Shown here piece after piece: positions 60,841 to 60,868 of a DNA stretch of 60,868 bases (positions are counted from its first letter, which is position 1; the number at the start of each line of letters is the position of its first letter). The notes under the pieces were generated by a model. The model was not told where the DNA came from. It ran no database searches and worked only from the letters and a program-made list of their open reading frames with translations. The stretch spans positions 1 through 60,868 of the forward strand of contig JAYZCG010000050.1 in assembly GCA_036338435.1 (NCBI GenBank). Direction: 5' to 3'. A program made the translations under genes and the position numbers. This stretch comes from JAPYTY01 sp036338435 (lineage in GTDB: Bacteria > Acidobacteriota > UBA6911 > RPQK01 > JADFOI01).

Positions 60841-60868
60841 TGACACGTGAATTTTACGGTGGACTTGA

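Overview
The window is chromosomal DNA from an aerobic, heterotrophic, diderm bacterium of about 45-50% GC (judged by eye). Lipoproteins, twin-arginine substrates and periplasmic c-type cytochromes point to a diderm. The quinol-cytochrome c reductase is of the split, b6-like type with a non-PEWY quinol site, a YpdA-type reductase hints at bacillithiol, and one gene appears to use selenocysteine. Gene orders such as 7TM-HD/ybeY/corC and midA/DUF2905 are seen in Acidobacteriota- or Gemmatimonadota-like lineages, but I cannot assign a phylum. There is no sign of a phage, insertion sequence, integron or CRISPR array.

Layout. 1-6.8 kb: rpsI (partial)-rplM divergent from an M24 peptidase, accB-accC, an Na+-dependent symporter, thiE and a broken K+/H+-exchange-related gene. 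6.9-17.6 kb (minus): ribD; then pgpH-ybeY-corC; then DUF177-rpmF-fabD-fabG-acpP-fabF; and dgt. 17.7-30.3 kb (plus): a respiratory island with a secreted CbiX-like protein, a 57-residue zinc-ribbon membrane protein, cytochrome c oxidase (coxB-A-C-C-D), then a Rieske/split cytochrome b/octaheme cytochrome/blue-copper lipoprotein operon closed by a clear terminator. 30.4-38 kb: a PHPT1-like protein with a ferredoxin, a HEAT/barrel-sandwich lipoprotein, three tRNAs, a TPR membrane protein, apt, acyP, yqaA, a Tat sulfite oxidase and an alpha/beta hydrolase. 38.1-42.6 kb: a tannase-family lipoprotein, then a metal operon (multicopper oxidase-ZIP transporter-selenocysteine OsmC) behind a perfect 22-bp palindrome. 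42.7-51.3 kb (minus): MerR-ihfA, der-hflX, ypdA, tRNA-Val on plus, midA, DUF2905, ndk, sucD-sucC. 51.6-60.9 kb: an S9 peptidase and a DAO-family oxidoreductase, then on minus hemE-hemG-hypothetical-FTR1/cytochrome c fusion-DNA glycosylase.

How the parts fit. Quinol electrons would pass through cytochrome b and the Rieske protein to the octaheme cytochrome and/or the blue-copper lipoprotein, and then to the CuA oxidase. SucCD, HemE/HemG and two iron/metal uptake modules support that aerobic metabolism. The main finding is the OsmC-family gene at 39867-40328: an in-frame TGA stands exactly where the family has its peroxidatic cysteine and is followed at the right distance by a hairpin matching bacterial SECIS rules. 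It is the last gene of the multicopper oxidase/ZIP operon.
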